A stretch of DNA of 64,000 nucleotides from Lycorma delicatula. Lineage: Eukaryota; Arthropoda; Insecta; Hemiptera; Fulgoridae. Below are positions 25,449 through 39,300 of this stretch, piece by piece (the first letter of the stretch is position 1; each line of letters opens with the position of its first letter). A program made the position numbers and the translations under genes. The stretch is taken from contig NC_134465.1 in assembly GCF_047948215.1 (NCBI RefSeq), positions 16,016,022 through 16,080,021 on the forward strand, in the 5' to 3' direction. A model generated the notes under the pieces. The model did not search any database. It had not been told where the DNA came from and was given only the letters and a program-made list of their open reading frames with translations.

Positions 25449-28400
25449 CTGAAAACAAAAATATAACAAATGTGTAATTGAAATATACAATAGAATGTCA
25501 TCTGGCAATGTTTAATTTAGTTCTGTGTACGTGAACTGAAGTTTATTAAATGTCACTAAAACCATTGGTATTTACCTAAATTTACACCGTTCAGTTTCCA
25601 CGAGCTATTTCTTAAGAAACTTTAGTTATCCGAAAACCATCGAATTGAAAGGAGAGGATCCTATCTTATTCATGAAAAAGCAAGCGATTAATTTTTACTG
25701 TCGCTACTTATGCTCTTATCTGATTTAAAGTAATAAATATTCTAAGTCGATTTGTTAGTTAAATGAATAAAAAAAATTACAAAAATTTCAATAATTTGCT
25801 GAAAGTTGTATTATAAAAATACACAAATAACTTAAATATAAATTGATTGTAAATCAATATATCATATCTTGATTAATTAACTGACTAATTTTATTACAAA
25901 TTTTGATACTGTTGACTATGAATTTTGATTTTATGTACAGACAATTTGAAAGTAGATGGTGACAAATACAAGGATTGAGTGATCTAATACTATTGCTTGC
26001 TTTTGTAATGTTCAGATTGCAGTAATGTCTGAATTAATTGGGATAATAAAGAAAATCCACTAATTTTTAAAAATATTTATTATATAAGATAAAAAACACT
26101 GATTATTATATTTTAATATAAAATGTAGTCTCATTTTGTGCTAAAAGTACACTAATTTGATTCAGAATTGATTTTTATAATTTTTAACATATAACTTCAG
26201 GTTACTTTCATGAAACCACATTTATAATAAAACATCCTCATTATGTGATCTTTATATACAATCAGTTTTTTCACTTTTTTTTACAATATTCCACAATTTT
26301 TTAATAGATTTAGGTAAAGAGATTTGTCTGGCTGATCCGATGAATTTTTACTGTTTTCTTGAAAGGAATTTGCTGATAGGAAGTGGTATATTGTGTAGTA
26401 CAAGATCATATTGAAATATGTTATTTCTAATGACAGAAATTTATATGATATGAATTTAGTGATCCATAGTGTTTATGTATAAAAAGGAATTAGGCCAGCA
26501 GGACTTCAGTTCTTGTTGACTAGCAGGAAAATCTGCTAAACATTTGTTATTGGGATATTTGTCTTTTTGTACGTAGCATCAAATTGACCGTTTGTACATA
26601 GCGCTCACGTTTCCAATCTTCAGAGGTTCACAGTTTTTTATTTCTTATCCACAGCAAACATTTTGTCCTCATTGCAGCATTAATTATTACCAGTTTTTAC
26701 TGGTTTTACTTTGTATTTTGAGAAGCCTGCATTGAACAATATAAAAGTATTAATTGACATCTCCATTTGCCAAATCTCTGTAAATCTTTGCGAGTGAATT
26801 GTACATTTTATTCTAGTACATTTTATAAAGAATAGTTTTAGGTTTAAGAAGTTGTTTTCTCTCACAACTTTCTTTATATTTAGACGTAACACTTCAATAT
26901 TATTCCTGGTGTCAAATAATCCTGTTACACTTCAATTTTACTAACATAGATTGTGAAAGCAATTTCTTGTGCAGTCACAGATGTGCTACTCAAGTGTAAT
27001 AATTTTACACCGGTTTCTTGGATACGTGTTAAAACATCAAATAATGTTATTAAAATAATTTTTACACCACAAGCTACTGAAGATTAATAGATTATTTATT
27101 GTTTTATTCATGATCAAGTGCATCTACGAACTGTGTATTCAGAATAATTTTTGGAGCGATTGTATGAATATAAAGGTAATTTTCTGACAAAATTATCTTG
27201 CTCAAAAAAATTAATTGTTTAACTGGCAAAGGTTAGTTTAATTAGTACTGAATATTTTAAAAAAATCAAATTTTTTTAAAAGGTAAAATGCCAAAACTGG
27301 AGCGTTTTTGAGTATATAATTGTTCTTAGATCACCAATTAAACAGTATTAGGTAAATCTGTCTGAATGCTGTTAGCATTTATTAATGACTAGCAGTCAGT
27401 GGCATTTAAAATTATTGAAAATAAGTATTGAACATTTAAAAATACATATTTGAACTAATTAACTTTTTTCCCTTTAAACTATGGTTTTCAAGATGGGGAT
27501 AATTTTCACTCTTTGAGGTAGACTTGGAAATAAATTTGATAAATGCAATTTTTTTTTGTCAAAATAATTTTGTTTTAACTTTTCATTGATTATTAAATTA
27601 ATCGAGAACTTAAATGTTTTAAGAAGATAAATGAGTAAATAAATAAAAAATAAAGTTCTTGGATTAAATTTTTAATTATATAAAATGTCAGAAAAGTTCA
27701 GTATTTATTGTTACCATGTAAGTTAAGCGGATATTATTTTACACCATGTTGTGCAAAATGTAAATGCATTATATATATGGCATGAATTCATTATTTAAAA
27801 TATTTAGAAATAAGTAAAAAAGGAAAAAAAATTTTGTCATCTCATTACAAATTATAATTTTAAAAGCTGTATTGTTTTATTATACTTTTTTAAAAGTGAT
27901 TTTAGTTATTTATTCATTGTAATGTAGTAGGCATATTAGCATTTAAATAGAATATACACTAGAGTATTTCACTCGTACAAACTTGCTACACAGACAGACA
28001 TGCTAATACAATATTTGTACTGGGAAAAACATTCATCCTTAGCTTCTGATTTCTCCATTTTATGCAATAAATTTACTTTAGAATCATAACTGTTCATGAT
28101 TATGTTAATTATTATAGAGGTAGGGTTACGGGTTGATTGTAGAAGCATCACTGCAAATATGTGGAGAAGTGTAGTTTTCTCTGAAGATGGGTAATTGAAC
28201 GGGGGATAGTATAAATAATCATCTGTTTTTCAAATTCTATGAAGAAGAAGCGATATAGGTATTAAAGCTAAATTTGATACCTCTGTAATTATCTTAAGGA
28301 GAAAAATTAAAGTTAACTGATGTTGAATTTTGGCAGAAATAAAAAAAATGAATCTGAATTAAGAAATGTCATCGATTTAATGCCACGAGGGAAACTCATT

Positions 28401-29699
28401 TCTAAAATAAATAAAACTGAGATAAAGAAATTTTTTTATGTATTAAAATGGATCATGTGATAATGCTATAAATTAAAAGCAATGTAATAAGCTAAAAAGA
28501 TATGATGTTCACACAGATAAGATGTTTTTGACAATATCAAGCGTAGAATTAGAAAGATGTAGTGCTTTGTGATGCAAATCTAAGGTAGTAAGAAAAGCAG
28601 AAAGGAAAATACACTAAAATGCGGTGACACAGTAAAATGTTGAAAATTAGGTGGTTGATTAAAGAACAGATTGAAAGATTCTTCAGTAACTAGAAAAGGG
28701 AATAAATCTGTGCTTGAATGTGAAAATAAACAAACTACAAATGGTTTGGCCATTGTAGATAATATTAGTAGAGGAATTTGTGGAGGTAAAAATTGTAGAA
28801 GAATACAAAATTTCAAAATGTTCAAAACATACATACGAGATGCAATGTGTATATATGTTGAGGTTAAAATATGCTCATAAGTATAATGGAGAATAATCAA
28901 ATTGTCTTATGACTGATGATTAAAAAAAAAATAGCTTTTAAGTAATAGTGCATATAATAAAATCTGTTATATTTTTTAAAAGAATATCAAAAATTATTGT
29001 CTTGCTTTGAAAAAAAATATTACTGTATGTTTTGTTCTGATATTTAATTTGTTTTGCTTCTTGCTTCATTATTTTATGAATCTGTTTTCTAATATTATCT
29101 GTTTTTAAGTAAATACTTTTGTAGTCACAAGTATTAACTGCTTTTACCTAGTTTATAATGAAAGTTTTCTTCTTTTGTGTGATTTAATAAATATTTTTTA
29201 CATTGTTTTACAAGTAACTTTTTAATTAAAAAATGATTCCAATAAAAAAAGTTTTTCTAGTATTTTACTTCTGCAAATAACTTTTACGGTATTCATTTTT
29301 TTATTGTTTGTTAAAATGGATCTGATGAAACTAATTTTTTACAATTAATGGAAACAACAGCCATTATAGGTGGTCATTTGTAACATCATAAATGAAGTAG
29401 GTAAACGCTAGCTCCAAAAATGTTTTTGGAAGCTTATTTTACAATCATTTAGTTGCACCTGTGTTGTACTACAGATTTATTGACGGCATAACTTATCAAT
29501 AAATACGTTTATTGATAAGGAATGAAAGAGTAAGTGTATGTTTTACATGGAAAACATAAATATAGTTAAACTATGTCAAGTAGATTAAAATAATGGAAAT
29601 ATTGAAAACCTAAAGTATAAATTGGAAAGGTAAAAGATTAAGTACAAAATTGTTTTGCGATTCTTAAATGTTTTATGAAAATAGTATACTTAAAGTAAA

Positions 29700-30390
29700 T
29701 ACGTAAGGTTCACTTATCTAGGAAGAAGTAAGGGAAGAATGCCACCTAACCACCGAACTTGTTTAATTTGTAGATTAAAAATATGATCAAATTTGTTTTA
29801 GAAGAATATGAGGAAATGAGATAAGAGGAAGAGATAAGATTCATAGATATAATGATGTTCAGCAGATGATTTCATATTTTTAACGTTATAAGATCAACTA
29901 ATGAGGTTAAGAATGATAAGCAGGGATGCATGTCTGCATTAAAAAAATATTTGAGTGTTAAATGGTCTAGATTCTAGATACTTACTATGTTAATGGAAGA
30001 TTGTAAAAATGAAGTGAAACAAAATCAAGATTGTAGATGACTATTGAAACATTTAATTGAAAAAAATGATAGTGTTTAAATTTGAAGAAGCTTCTTGTGA
30101 AGTATTTTGTTTGGATGTATATCAAGGACACCAAGATAAAGGGAAAAAGAAATACATTTGAAATGTAGGTACAGAAAAGGTTGGAAAAGTGAAATATGAA
30201 GGAGTTGTGAGGCAAGTGATCAAGAATAGAAGCTTAACCAGAATAGGAAAGCTAACTGGCCTGCAAGATAATCATGTGAGTAGATGGATCGATTAAAATA
30301 GTGCTAGAAGGTGAAAACAATGAGGCTAGAAAAGAGACGAGGCTGGTGCAAGGGATCCCTCCCTTAAATTGTGCTGTTGGTTCTCTACCT
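29700..30390 (+). pseudogene. Probable degraded LINE fragment
   Basis: Plus-strand frames contain KYEGVVRQVIKNRSLTRIGK followed by LTGLQDNHVSRWID. The pattern resembles the post-RT stretch found near 37141-37401 (VTNEGVLRQIDEERSIWKNI). The region is purine-rich and heavily broken. The assignment is tentative. Confidence 0.35.
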
Positions 30391-30596
30391 TTCCACTTCT
30401 GCTTATAATTATACTTCTGCTTATAACTTCCTTTTTCTTTGTAGTACCTAATTAATAGAGCTCATTATAAGGGAATGATGAATGAATGTCATTACAAGTT
30501 AAAACAAAAAATTAACCATGTAATGTTAATTACATGTTATTTGTTGCAATGTAATAAAGAAATTATAAAAATATACATTAATAATATCAGATTATA

Positions 30597-31044
30597 TCTT
30601 ATATATAATTCCAAAAGTTGGTCTATCGGTTTGCAACATGTTAGAACCAAATGACCGATCGCTTTCAATTTTTCAGGATAAATTTATGTTATCCCAGGGA
30701 AAGTTTTTAAGCACTAGACAGAGACCCTAGGCCCTTTGGGGATGAAGTTGTGAATTAAAAATATTCATTAAAGAAAAAAAAATTAATGTGCTTTAATTAC
30801 TGTAGTTTCCTATTATTCTGCCTTTTTGTAATTTAGTTCCTTTTTCAGATTTCTGTAACAGCTGAATTCTTTTATTAATCACTATTAAGTTTAATTTTTT
30901 ATTTATTAGTATTATTTTCACAACCATGAGGGTAACAAACAATGTGAGGGTCCAGGGGACTAAGCCCTCTTGTTAAACAGGAAGGGCAAGTTCTGGAGCC
31001 CTGGGACTCACTTGATTCCAGTGGGCGGAGCCTGAGCCAGCTAG
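30597..31044 (+). mobile_element. Helitron-like non-autonomous element
   Basis: The left end reads A|TCttatatataattcc and the right end gcctgagccagCTAG|T. It therefore begins with TC, ends with CTAG (the CTRR rule) and sits between A and T, as Helitrons do. The GC content rises toward the 3' end with a small ggcggagcc hairpin. There is no coding content. Without a second copy or an empty site this remains provisional. Confidence 0.4.
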
Positions 31045-31338
31045 TATAAATACATAAAATGGAAACATGATTCTGCAGTTATCTACATAATAAAAAAAAT
31101 TAATTTTGGATGAAAATTTGAATCAAAACTTTGAAACATGAACCAGCATTAATGACTGTAAAGTAAAACAAAATTATAGCTTATTTTAAAGATTTAATAC
31201 AAATTGCCTGCAGTTATCTTGTCACATCCGATACATATTCTAGAAGATAAATTTATTGGAGCAGTGACATTTCAAGTTTAAAAAAAATTAATTCTGCATA
31301 AATTTAAAAAGACAGATTAAAAAATTTTAAGATGTTAT

Positions 31339-31966
31339 ATACACAGAATGGGCCTTATTGATGGGACATATTTATATTTTGAATTAGGCAAGCAATAACA
31401 GTCACGCATGTTTTTCATATAGCTTAACACGAAGTGTAAGGATGGGAGTTGCTGAGCAGTACAACACAATGTTACAAACATTTTTTTATTTTTGAAATGA
31501 GATGGCTTGGCCTCAGAGGCATGTGGATGGTGCCACCAGTCATACCACAGCAGTAACCCTTTGATGACACTTCCTGGGATGCCTCGCCTCCAGATTTGGT
31601 GATATTCATTAGCCAAATCCCCGATTTAACCCCCCACCAAACTATTTCTTGTGGGGTTATCTAAAGGAGAAGGTGTATACCACAAAGCCCACTGTATCAA
31701 TGAACTGAAAGATAGCATCCGAAGGGAGATAGCAGCCATCCCTGCCGAAACCCTGTGCCAAACTATGCTGAACATGATTGTTAGGGCCGAAGAATGTTCT
31801 CATCAAGGTGGTCCCCATCTAAGGGATGTAATTTTCAAACTGTGAACACAGTGCAAAACTCCTGTCCTTTGGCAATGTGTTCCACATAGTTGGTAACAAA
31901 TGTTGTGTTCAACATGCTCCAAAAATGCATTTTAAATGTGTCCTATCAATATGGCCCACTCTGTAT
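31339..31966 (+). mobile_element. Internally deleted Tc1/mariner-type element
   Basis: The two ends are inverted repeats of about 35 bp: left tatatacacagaatgggcc, right reverse complement tatatacagagtgggcc, followed by attgat-ggaca in both. Inside, plus-strand pieces of a DDE transposase survive. They are QRHVDGATSHTTAVT (second Asp region), a broken DFFLWGYLK-like segment near 31645, and an intact-looking end INELKDSIRREIAAIPAETL to GGPHLRDVIFKL, stop at 31843. The N-terminal half of the transposase is missing, so it could move only in trans. Confidence 0.8.
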
Positions 31967-34900
31967 ATATTTAAAAATTAAAAAAATTCAGATACACGGC
32001 TTGAAAAATTACACATATTTTAATGACTAGAAGTAATAAATTTTGGTAAAGGAAACATCGTGTCAATTCTGAGAAGATACGTAAAGAAAAAACATGATAG
32101 GAAAAATTAGTTACATTAATGAAGGGGGATGAAGTCGCTTGCTTTAGGAATATGACAAATTTAATTGACTAAAATTAAAAAATAATTTTATTAAATACTA
32201 AACTAAATAAATTATATATCTTAATGTCTAAATAACATATATATCTTAATTTAAAATATCATCGATTTATTGTTCTTATGTTATAACTCTTATATTTCTC
32301 AAACGGATTCTGTTTTCTCAAACTGATGGAATAAAATGTTAGCACAAAGTCAGAAAAGTAAAAAAAGGAAGGAAATCAAATGATGTGAAATGCATACGCT
32401 TATAGAATAAAGAAGAAATTTGGTATATTTTATTAATATCAAACCGCAATAACTAATTAATGTGGTTTTTCTTAAAACATACCGAACTAATGTGGAAAAT
32501 GAATCATTAGGAAAACGTTTAAATAACAGCCAATGAGTCATGTTTATGAATATTTCCAAAAATAAATGTCTTGTTATTTCATATATATGTTTTTTTTTAA
32601 TTTTCATACTGTAATATGTTAAATTATTTTCAGTATTTGAATTAGTGGTTTATTTTTTATAGGAAAAACCACTTATATCTGCATCATTATAGTATAAAAC
32701 GTGTTATTTATATTTATTCTATTCGGTTGTAGTTTGCTGTGTGCACTTAAAATTAAAAAAAATTTGTAAGCGCTTATTTTTTCAATTTATTTTTTACCAT
32801 CATACAATATTTTATCATTTTTACAAGTACAAGTGATACTTAAAATCTATAAATTTATTTTTTTATCTTAAATATTTAGGCGTTGCTGGTAAAATATAAA
32901 TTTGAACACTAGCGTCAAGAAACCGATCAAACTAAAAGCAAAATGTACGAGATGATTTATTTGTGTCTCAATAATTAATGATTTGAGATAAGATTAATAA
33001 TCTAAATCAAAAAAGATATTTGAAAAAATACATTCCATTAATAGATTTAAGAGAAGATATTTCTGGGCATTATCAATTTATCTATAAGTGATAATGTAGG
33101 ACCAAATTTATTAATTTTTTACAAGTGTAGAAAAAAAGTCTTCTGCACACTGTCAGATCTGTACGAGAAAGGGCATAACAATAAAGTAGACAAAAATTGT
33201 ATGGGAAAATATAAGAGGTAAAGAAGTTTTTATTTTTATGTAAAATTTCATTACGGTCAAAATTCTGAATTCATTAAAAATTGTATTTCTTAAATAACAT
33301 CTTTGCCTTCTGTGACTCTTAATGTGTTTATGATTATATTTATTTTTTTAAAGAGGACATGCAATGCTCTGCTCTGTTCTCAGATTCTATATCGGCACAT
33401 AAATTGAGCACATGCTTAGTGTATAATTTTGATCTTTGAGTTTGTTTATAATGTAAAACTTAACAAATAATGTATTTTAATGTAGAGTACATATTATTAA
33501 TATGAGTGGTTACATTTTAGGTGTGGATCCATAAAAATGTATAATATTTTATTTTACTCTTTATAGTGAGGGAAGGGACATGCGCAATCTCCACCTCTAA
33601 TTAATAATTTATTGGTTTGATTAGACCTATGCAGTGTAGCGAGTGGATTTTAATAATGTTCCAACAGTTTGCTATACTGTTATCCTGCTACTTTTACTGC
33701 TATCCGCTACTTTTTGAAGAAAATGTCATGTATACAGTTTTTTTATTGTTTAGTATGAGAGTATGCTGGTCAAGCCATGATTTGATAAGTATAAGTCCTA
33801 GCTCGACCAACTACGTTACATTTTCTCAGGAAGAGCCAAAAAGTGGTTTAGTGCGATATAATCACTAAAGGAAATAATACTACGACAGATTACATTTATT
33901 TTTAATAAACTATTTATATAGATTAAGAAGAGGATCGATGAGAGAACTATACCCTAATGTAGGCCTTCAGTTTGTTGTTGGTTTTTCCATTTACAGTAAG
34001 GATGTGGAATAATTTTTTAAATCGCTATGAAGAAGTTTTGATATTACGTAAGGAATAATATCAAATGCTTCAGCCCGGTTTAAAATCACTGATACAGTTT
34101 TATTTACTTTAAAGTTACTCATTTTTTTTTAGTGCTTTTCAACTTCTGAAAACCAAACATTTTTTTTATTCGTATTTGTTTATATATCTAACACAAGGTT
34201 TTATTATTTTAGTAAATTAATAAGACTATAATTTTCAAAATTATAAAAGTACAGACTGCCATTAGCAGCAGTATTTTCACTGTTAAAATGTATTCATTAA
34301 AACCATAAAAATTTGAATACCGATGATTATAATTATAAAAAAAGAATGCTATTTCAATTAATTCATTGTAAACTAAATATTTAATTAGTTTAATAGCAAA
34401 TAGATACCACCTGTTGAATGGAGATGGTAAATATTTAATTGGAGGCATCCTAGCCAAGGGGAGACTGTAATATGTTAACTGCTATGGTTTCTGAAGATAA
34501 AGTAAAGCCCATTAGGGCAAAGTATGGAAGGGGTGGTATGGTGACCGGAAACGTCTCCTGGCCGATGTCTTCCCCTGCAGGGTCAGGATGGATGATCGGA
34601 TGCTCTACCTGTAGAATAAAACTAGCATATTATGATAAATATTTGAGTGTGAATTTTCTTCCCTCTTTGGTACTGTATTGCTGTAAATGCTAGGGAACAA
34701 TGAGACAAACACTTATATAATCGACAAACTGAATTTATTTCTTTGAAAGTACGTATAATTACTTATTTTTAATTCCTTGAGTGCAGGTGATTTCATCGTT
34801 TATAAAAAAAGTCTGTAGGCACGAGGTCTAGTGACATCTTATTTCCATAAAATCTTGACTTTCATTTGATAACTTTAATGCAAAGACTTCATTAATATAG

Positions 34901-37039
34901 TCGTGCGGTGGAATAGCATTATGCTGAGGAACACTGTAGTTGTGGAATAAAAAATTTTAGAAATTGAGTTCAAATTGTAGTCATAGAGTAGCAAAGGTAG
35001 CATTCTCTTTTGCTACTGTACTTTAAGAAAATATGCTAGCAATACTAATTACCAGATTATCCCACCCCAAACTGTTAACAACATATTAGTTTGATTGAAT
35101 TTTAAGATAAATTTTATTGTTTTCTAGATATTAGAGTATAATTGTGCCTACTTTTTTGGCTACATAATTTAAAAGATGATTTGTCACTAAAAAATATTTT
35201 AAATTAGAAAACTTCAAAAACTGCCACCTATTATCAGAGTCATCTGTGAGATCATTTATTAACTATCTGATGTAACATTTCAAATTTTCCTGATGTAAAA
35301 TTATTTTAACTAAATATCTTGAAATTTTTTGTCATTTTTATCAGATTATGAATAGATTCCTGTGAATATTTAAACACTTCTTTTAATTTGTAGGTAATCT
35401 TTTGAGTTTTCTTTCGAAAGTTCTTTTTAGTTTTCTAGACAAAATTCTTTTTTTATAAGCATGGATAAGAACAAATAACGCATAAGATTATAGACTAAAG
35501 ATTGACTCTGATCAGGTATTGGAATGTCTACACTACTGCTCTAGTGGTAAATAGAAAAATTTATAACATTGATATAAACTAATAAGAATTGTAAAATATC
35601 CCGCAATTTGCACATTTCAATGGATATAGTTATCCACTGTTTAGTAAATACATAGTTTCACCCAGAAAGGGATACACGTTAATTCGCTGTTTGCACTTTC
35701 TCTCCCAGATTGTGTTGTAGGTGCGAATATGTTAGAAACATCAGTGATATAAGTTGCAGAAATAATTTTTATTGTTAAACACAGTTTATAATGATGTTAA
35801 TTATATACTCGTTTCCTGTAGTATACAGAATCACTGAGGGCTTAATATCAATTGTATTTTGGTGCAATGATGTACAATAATCAGCTCGCTGGGAATCCAT
35901 GGGAGCATGGGTAAGCTTAGAAAGGGATGTTATTATTCTTGAGAATGATTGTGTTGTTTTTGGGAGCGAGTAGTTTCAGGTCGTCTAATTCACGGTAATG
36001 GCATATAGCAGTCACATAACTGATAGATTTGAGAAAAATTTTTTTGCAAAAATAACTAATATTTATAGGAGTCTGTAGAAAAAGACCATCTAATAATAGA
36101 TATCTTAAGCTTTTTCATTAACACCTTAACTGAAACTAAACGTAACAATTATCTTGATTAAAATTATATTTTTATCATTTATAGACAATTTTTATTGTCA
36201 AAATAACTATTTGAAACATGTTTAACTTGTGTGTGTATGCCTGTGCACGTATATATGTACACACACACACAAGTATTAAGTATTTTATAGGACTATTTTA
36301 TTGATAACTCACATATGTTTTATAACTTGTTTTTTGTCAGGATTGTGATATGCAACACGTTAAACATGATTATTTCTTCCATGATTTATATTAATTGTTT
36401 GGGTTATATTTTAATGTAAATTACTTATTTAAAAATAATACAAAATTTTAAATGTAATTAATAATATTTATTTATTAATGTAATTTATAAAAAATTGTGT
36501 TTGCACATGAAAACTTTTTTAATTATCAGAAATTAAGAAAATAATACCACATTTTGTCACTGAAAGGATGTAACAAAATTCATTTTTATTTTAACTGAAT
36601 TTTATCATTATAATAACAAATTTATTAAATTTTTTTTTTAAATATAAACTTTTATAAATTATAAAAATTGTCCTTTTAGAAACTCCTTTTAGAATTATAT
36701 TTATAAATTTAAAATTTATATTTAAAAGAATTGTAAAAACAATCCTTTTAGAATTTATTTTAAATAAATCTTTTATTTTAAGATTTATTTATCACATAAG
36801 GAATGGAGATATGCTATTCCATGGATAAAAATGGAACTGTCTCTGCATTTGCCTAGATGAAACGAGGAAAACAGTGTGATAAAGTCACAAAATATAGAAT
36901 TAATAAAAAATAAATGCAATTTAAACTCATATTAGTTATCTAAAACATAAACATGTTGAATAATGTTAAGGTTGATACATGACCAAATATAAAAAATACT
37001 TTTAAATTATTCACAAATCAGAAGGTATAATGAAAATTA

Positions 37040-37600
37040 TTTTGCCTACATTTTTTTTTCGTCTTCAGTCATTTGACTGGTTTGATGTAGCTCTCCAAGA
37101 TTCCCTATCTAGTGCTAGTCATTTCATTTCACTATACCCTCTACATCCTACATCCTACATCCCTAACAATTTGTTTTACATATTCCAAACATTGCCTGCC
37201 TGCACAATTTTTTCCTTCTAACTGCCCCTCCAATATTAAAGAGACTATTCCAGGATGCCTTAATATGTGGCCTATAAGTCTGTCTCTTCTTTTAACTATA
37301 TTTTTCCAAATACTTCTTTCTTCATCGATTTGCCGCAACACCCCTTCATTTGTCACTTTATCCACCCATCTGATTTTTAACATTCTCCTGTAGCACCGCA
37401 TTTCAAAAGCTTCTCATCTTTTCTTCTCAGTTACTCCAATCGTCTAAGTTTCACTTCCATATAAAGCTAAGCTCCAAACATATACTTTCAAAAATGTTTT
37501 CCTGACATTTAAATTAATTTGTGATGTAAACAAATCATATTTCTGACTGAAGGCTCGTTTTGCCAGTCTACATTTATCTACATGTTAAACAAGATGTAGA
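37040..37600 (-). pseudogene. Non-LTR retrotransposon 3' fragment
   Basis: The minus strand reads CRLAKRAFSQKYDLFTSQINL, then VWSLALYGSET, then (37401-37141) MRCYRRMLKIRWVDKVTNEG and LIGHILRHPGIVSLILEGQLEGK. This order is the region downstream of the reverse transcriptase in a widespread insect LINE group (consensus ALYGSETWT, FEMWCYRRML, LIGHILRH). Stops and a shift near 37410 break it; the upstream RT is absent. Confidence 0.75.
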
Positions 37601-38861
37601 AAATTAAGTCTTTTAAAAAATTTTAATTATTATTTAAAGATTTTTCTAAAAAGTAAAGAAAATTTTTTAATTATATTTTAAATAAATAAGTGGGAAGAAT
37701 TGTTCAGTAATTTATTAAAAATGGGAGCCTTTTTAATTTTGTTTATTTTCAAATGATTGATTTAGAAACAAAAAATGTACTGCAACAAATTTCCACACAA
37801 TAATGAATATAATTACATTAACAACAATAATGTTAAATGAATCTTGAGATATCGTATTACTCTTATCAAAAGAAGATAGTGATTTAGTTATCTCGGATAT
37901 ATTGCAGAATAATAACAAACATGACAACACAGTTGCATAATTTTTCTATCAAAGCAGTTATAAATGATGAATTTTTTCTAATTTCAAAAATAAAGTGAAA
38001 TACACAAATTTGTATAGAAAATTGCTGTCAAAAAAACTATTCTCTAATCTGAGTGTTTGGTGTGTACTTTGTGAAACATGAATATTAAGAAAGTGGGTAA
38101 AAGAAATACTTGAGACATTTGAAATATAGTCATGTAGGCGGTCGGAGAGGATTAAATAACAGAGTGAAAAATGAAGAAGTAATGAGAAAAGTGAACAAAA
38201 ATAGTAGCATAATGTCGTACACTTCTAGGACAATATGATGAGAAGAGTAGTTGAATGTTATCACAAGGATCAGTAGAGGGTGCAAAGAAGAGAATTTGTA
38301 AAAGAATAAAAGTTATAGCTAATCTAGAAGGCGCTATTAAGAAACTCAAAAGTTTCACTGGACATATAACAGAATTCCGACTGATGTGGTGCAGTGACCT
38401 GCTACAAGAAAGATAATTACACGATAAGAATGAGTTCTACTTTATAATTATGTTATAAGTTACAGAATTATTATTGTGTAAGATTGTAAGAGCTTGATTT
38501 ACTTTATTGTTAAGTATTTTACAACTCCTTCAAGTTGTTCCCACTTTTCTGTGTGCTATTTTTGCAAAATTTTATTTATGATCTTTATAGATTTTTAATT
38601 TTACTTTTCAGTTATAATGGAGCATTTTTCTACTTAAGGTTTTTCAATCGCGATTTGTGCTGTTAAGAATTAAAAAGCTTTTAAAGAATTTTAGGTTAAA
38701 CAAAAATTGTTTCTTATGTTTGACAGTAAACCTGCTACTTCAATACTTAAAACACAGAAATATTCATATATTTTAAGTATTGCGGTAGATTATTCAGTTA
38801 TAAAGTAGAAATCATTCTTATCACGTAATTATCTTTCTTTATCTTACCTTAATTATCTTAC

Positions 38862-38909
38862 CTCATCGTTTTCTTTATTTTTTTCACCACTTGCATCGAT
38901 TGATTTGTC
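38862..38909 (-). CDS. Pvf: PVF gene exon: acidic N-terminal linker
   Basis: This 48-bp exon is phase 0 at both ends, between acceptor tttataatttcag and donor GATGAG|gtaaga. It encodes DKSIDASGEKNKENDE. It joins in frame to the propeptide exon (..NDE then IPIDV..), mirroring the acidic residues before IPREV in PDGF-A. The short length makes it less certain than the domain exons. A signal-peptide exon should precede it on the right but was not recognised. Confidence 0.65.
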
Positions 38910-39059
38910 CTGAAATTATAAAAAAATCTAATTAGTTTTTTATATTGTTTAATGCAAGCACCTATTTTTTACAAACTAAAACTAGAAAGAATGTTCATTT
39001 AATATTACATATTATATGTATATATACATATATGTGCATCATCATTTTAATCCTTTCTT

Positions 39060-39300
39060 TTATTAAATCCAGCAGATTGTGAACTTGTTCTTAACACAGT
39101 CCCTCCATCATTTTTATGTCAAAAACCTTTTCTTCCCACTTCTCTCTTTTAGGTGTTCTTTGACACAACCTATCCATCTTTTCTTGATCTTCAACAAGGT
39201 CTTCCTGCTATTCCTTCGCTACTGTTCCCTATGATACTCTCTGTAAGTGACCGAATCATCGTAATCTCAGTAGAGTTCTATACTCTGACATTTTTGTACT
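39060..39300 (-). pseudogene. LINE 3'-end scrap
   Basis: The minus strand gives IIGNSSEGIAGRPC then RSRKDG and VVSKNT, echoing the GKRRxGRPRxRWxDxVxxDL stretch near the end of many insect LINE ORF2 proteins. It is short and interrupted. A pyrimidine-rich repeat-like stretch at 39510-39735 may be related. Confidence 0.4.

Larger units (their letters stand above)
25449..38861 (-). other. PVF intron (13.4 kb)
   Basis: AT-rich intron. It contains LINE scraps (29700-30390, 37040-37600), a Helitron-like element (30597-31044) and an internally deleted Tc1/mariner-type element (31339-31966). The GC-richer short stretches at 33560-33620 and 34440-34620 look like repeat fragments but match no family I recognise. 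The rest (25450-29690, 32000-33500, 34700-37000, 37600-38860) shows no gene. Confidence 0.75.

Noticed and set aside
28580..28900. 106-codon minus-strand ORF rich in Phe/Leu/Pro
   Set aside because: It is the low-complexity complement of a purine-rich stretch, and I saw no recognisable motif.
37733..37930. Hydrophobic minus-strand ORF beginning MLSCLLLFC, considered as a PVF signal peptide
   Set aside because: It lies downstream of the 38862-38909 exon and within an intron whose flanking phases already match.
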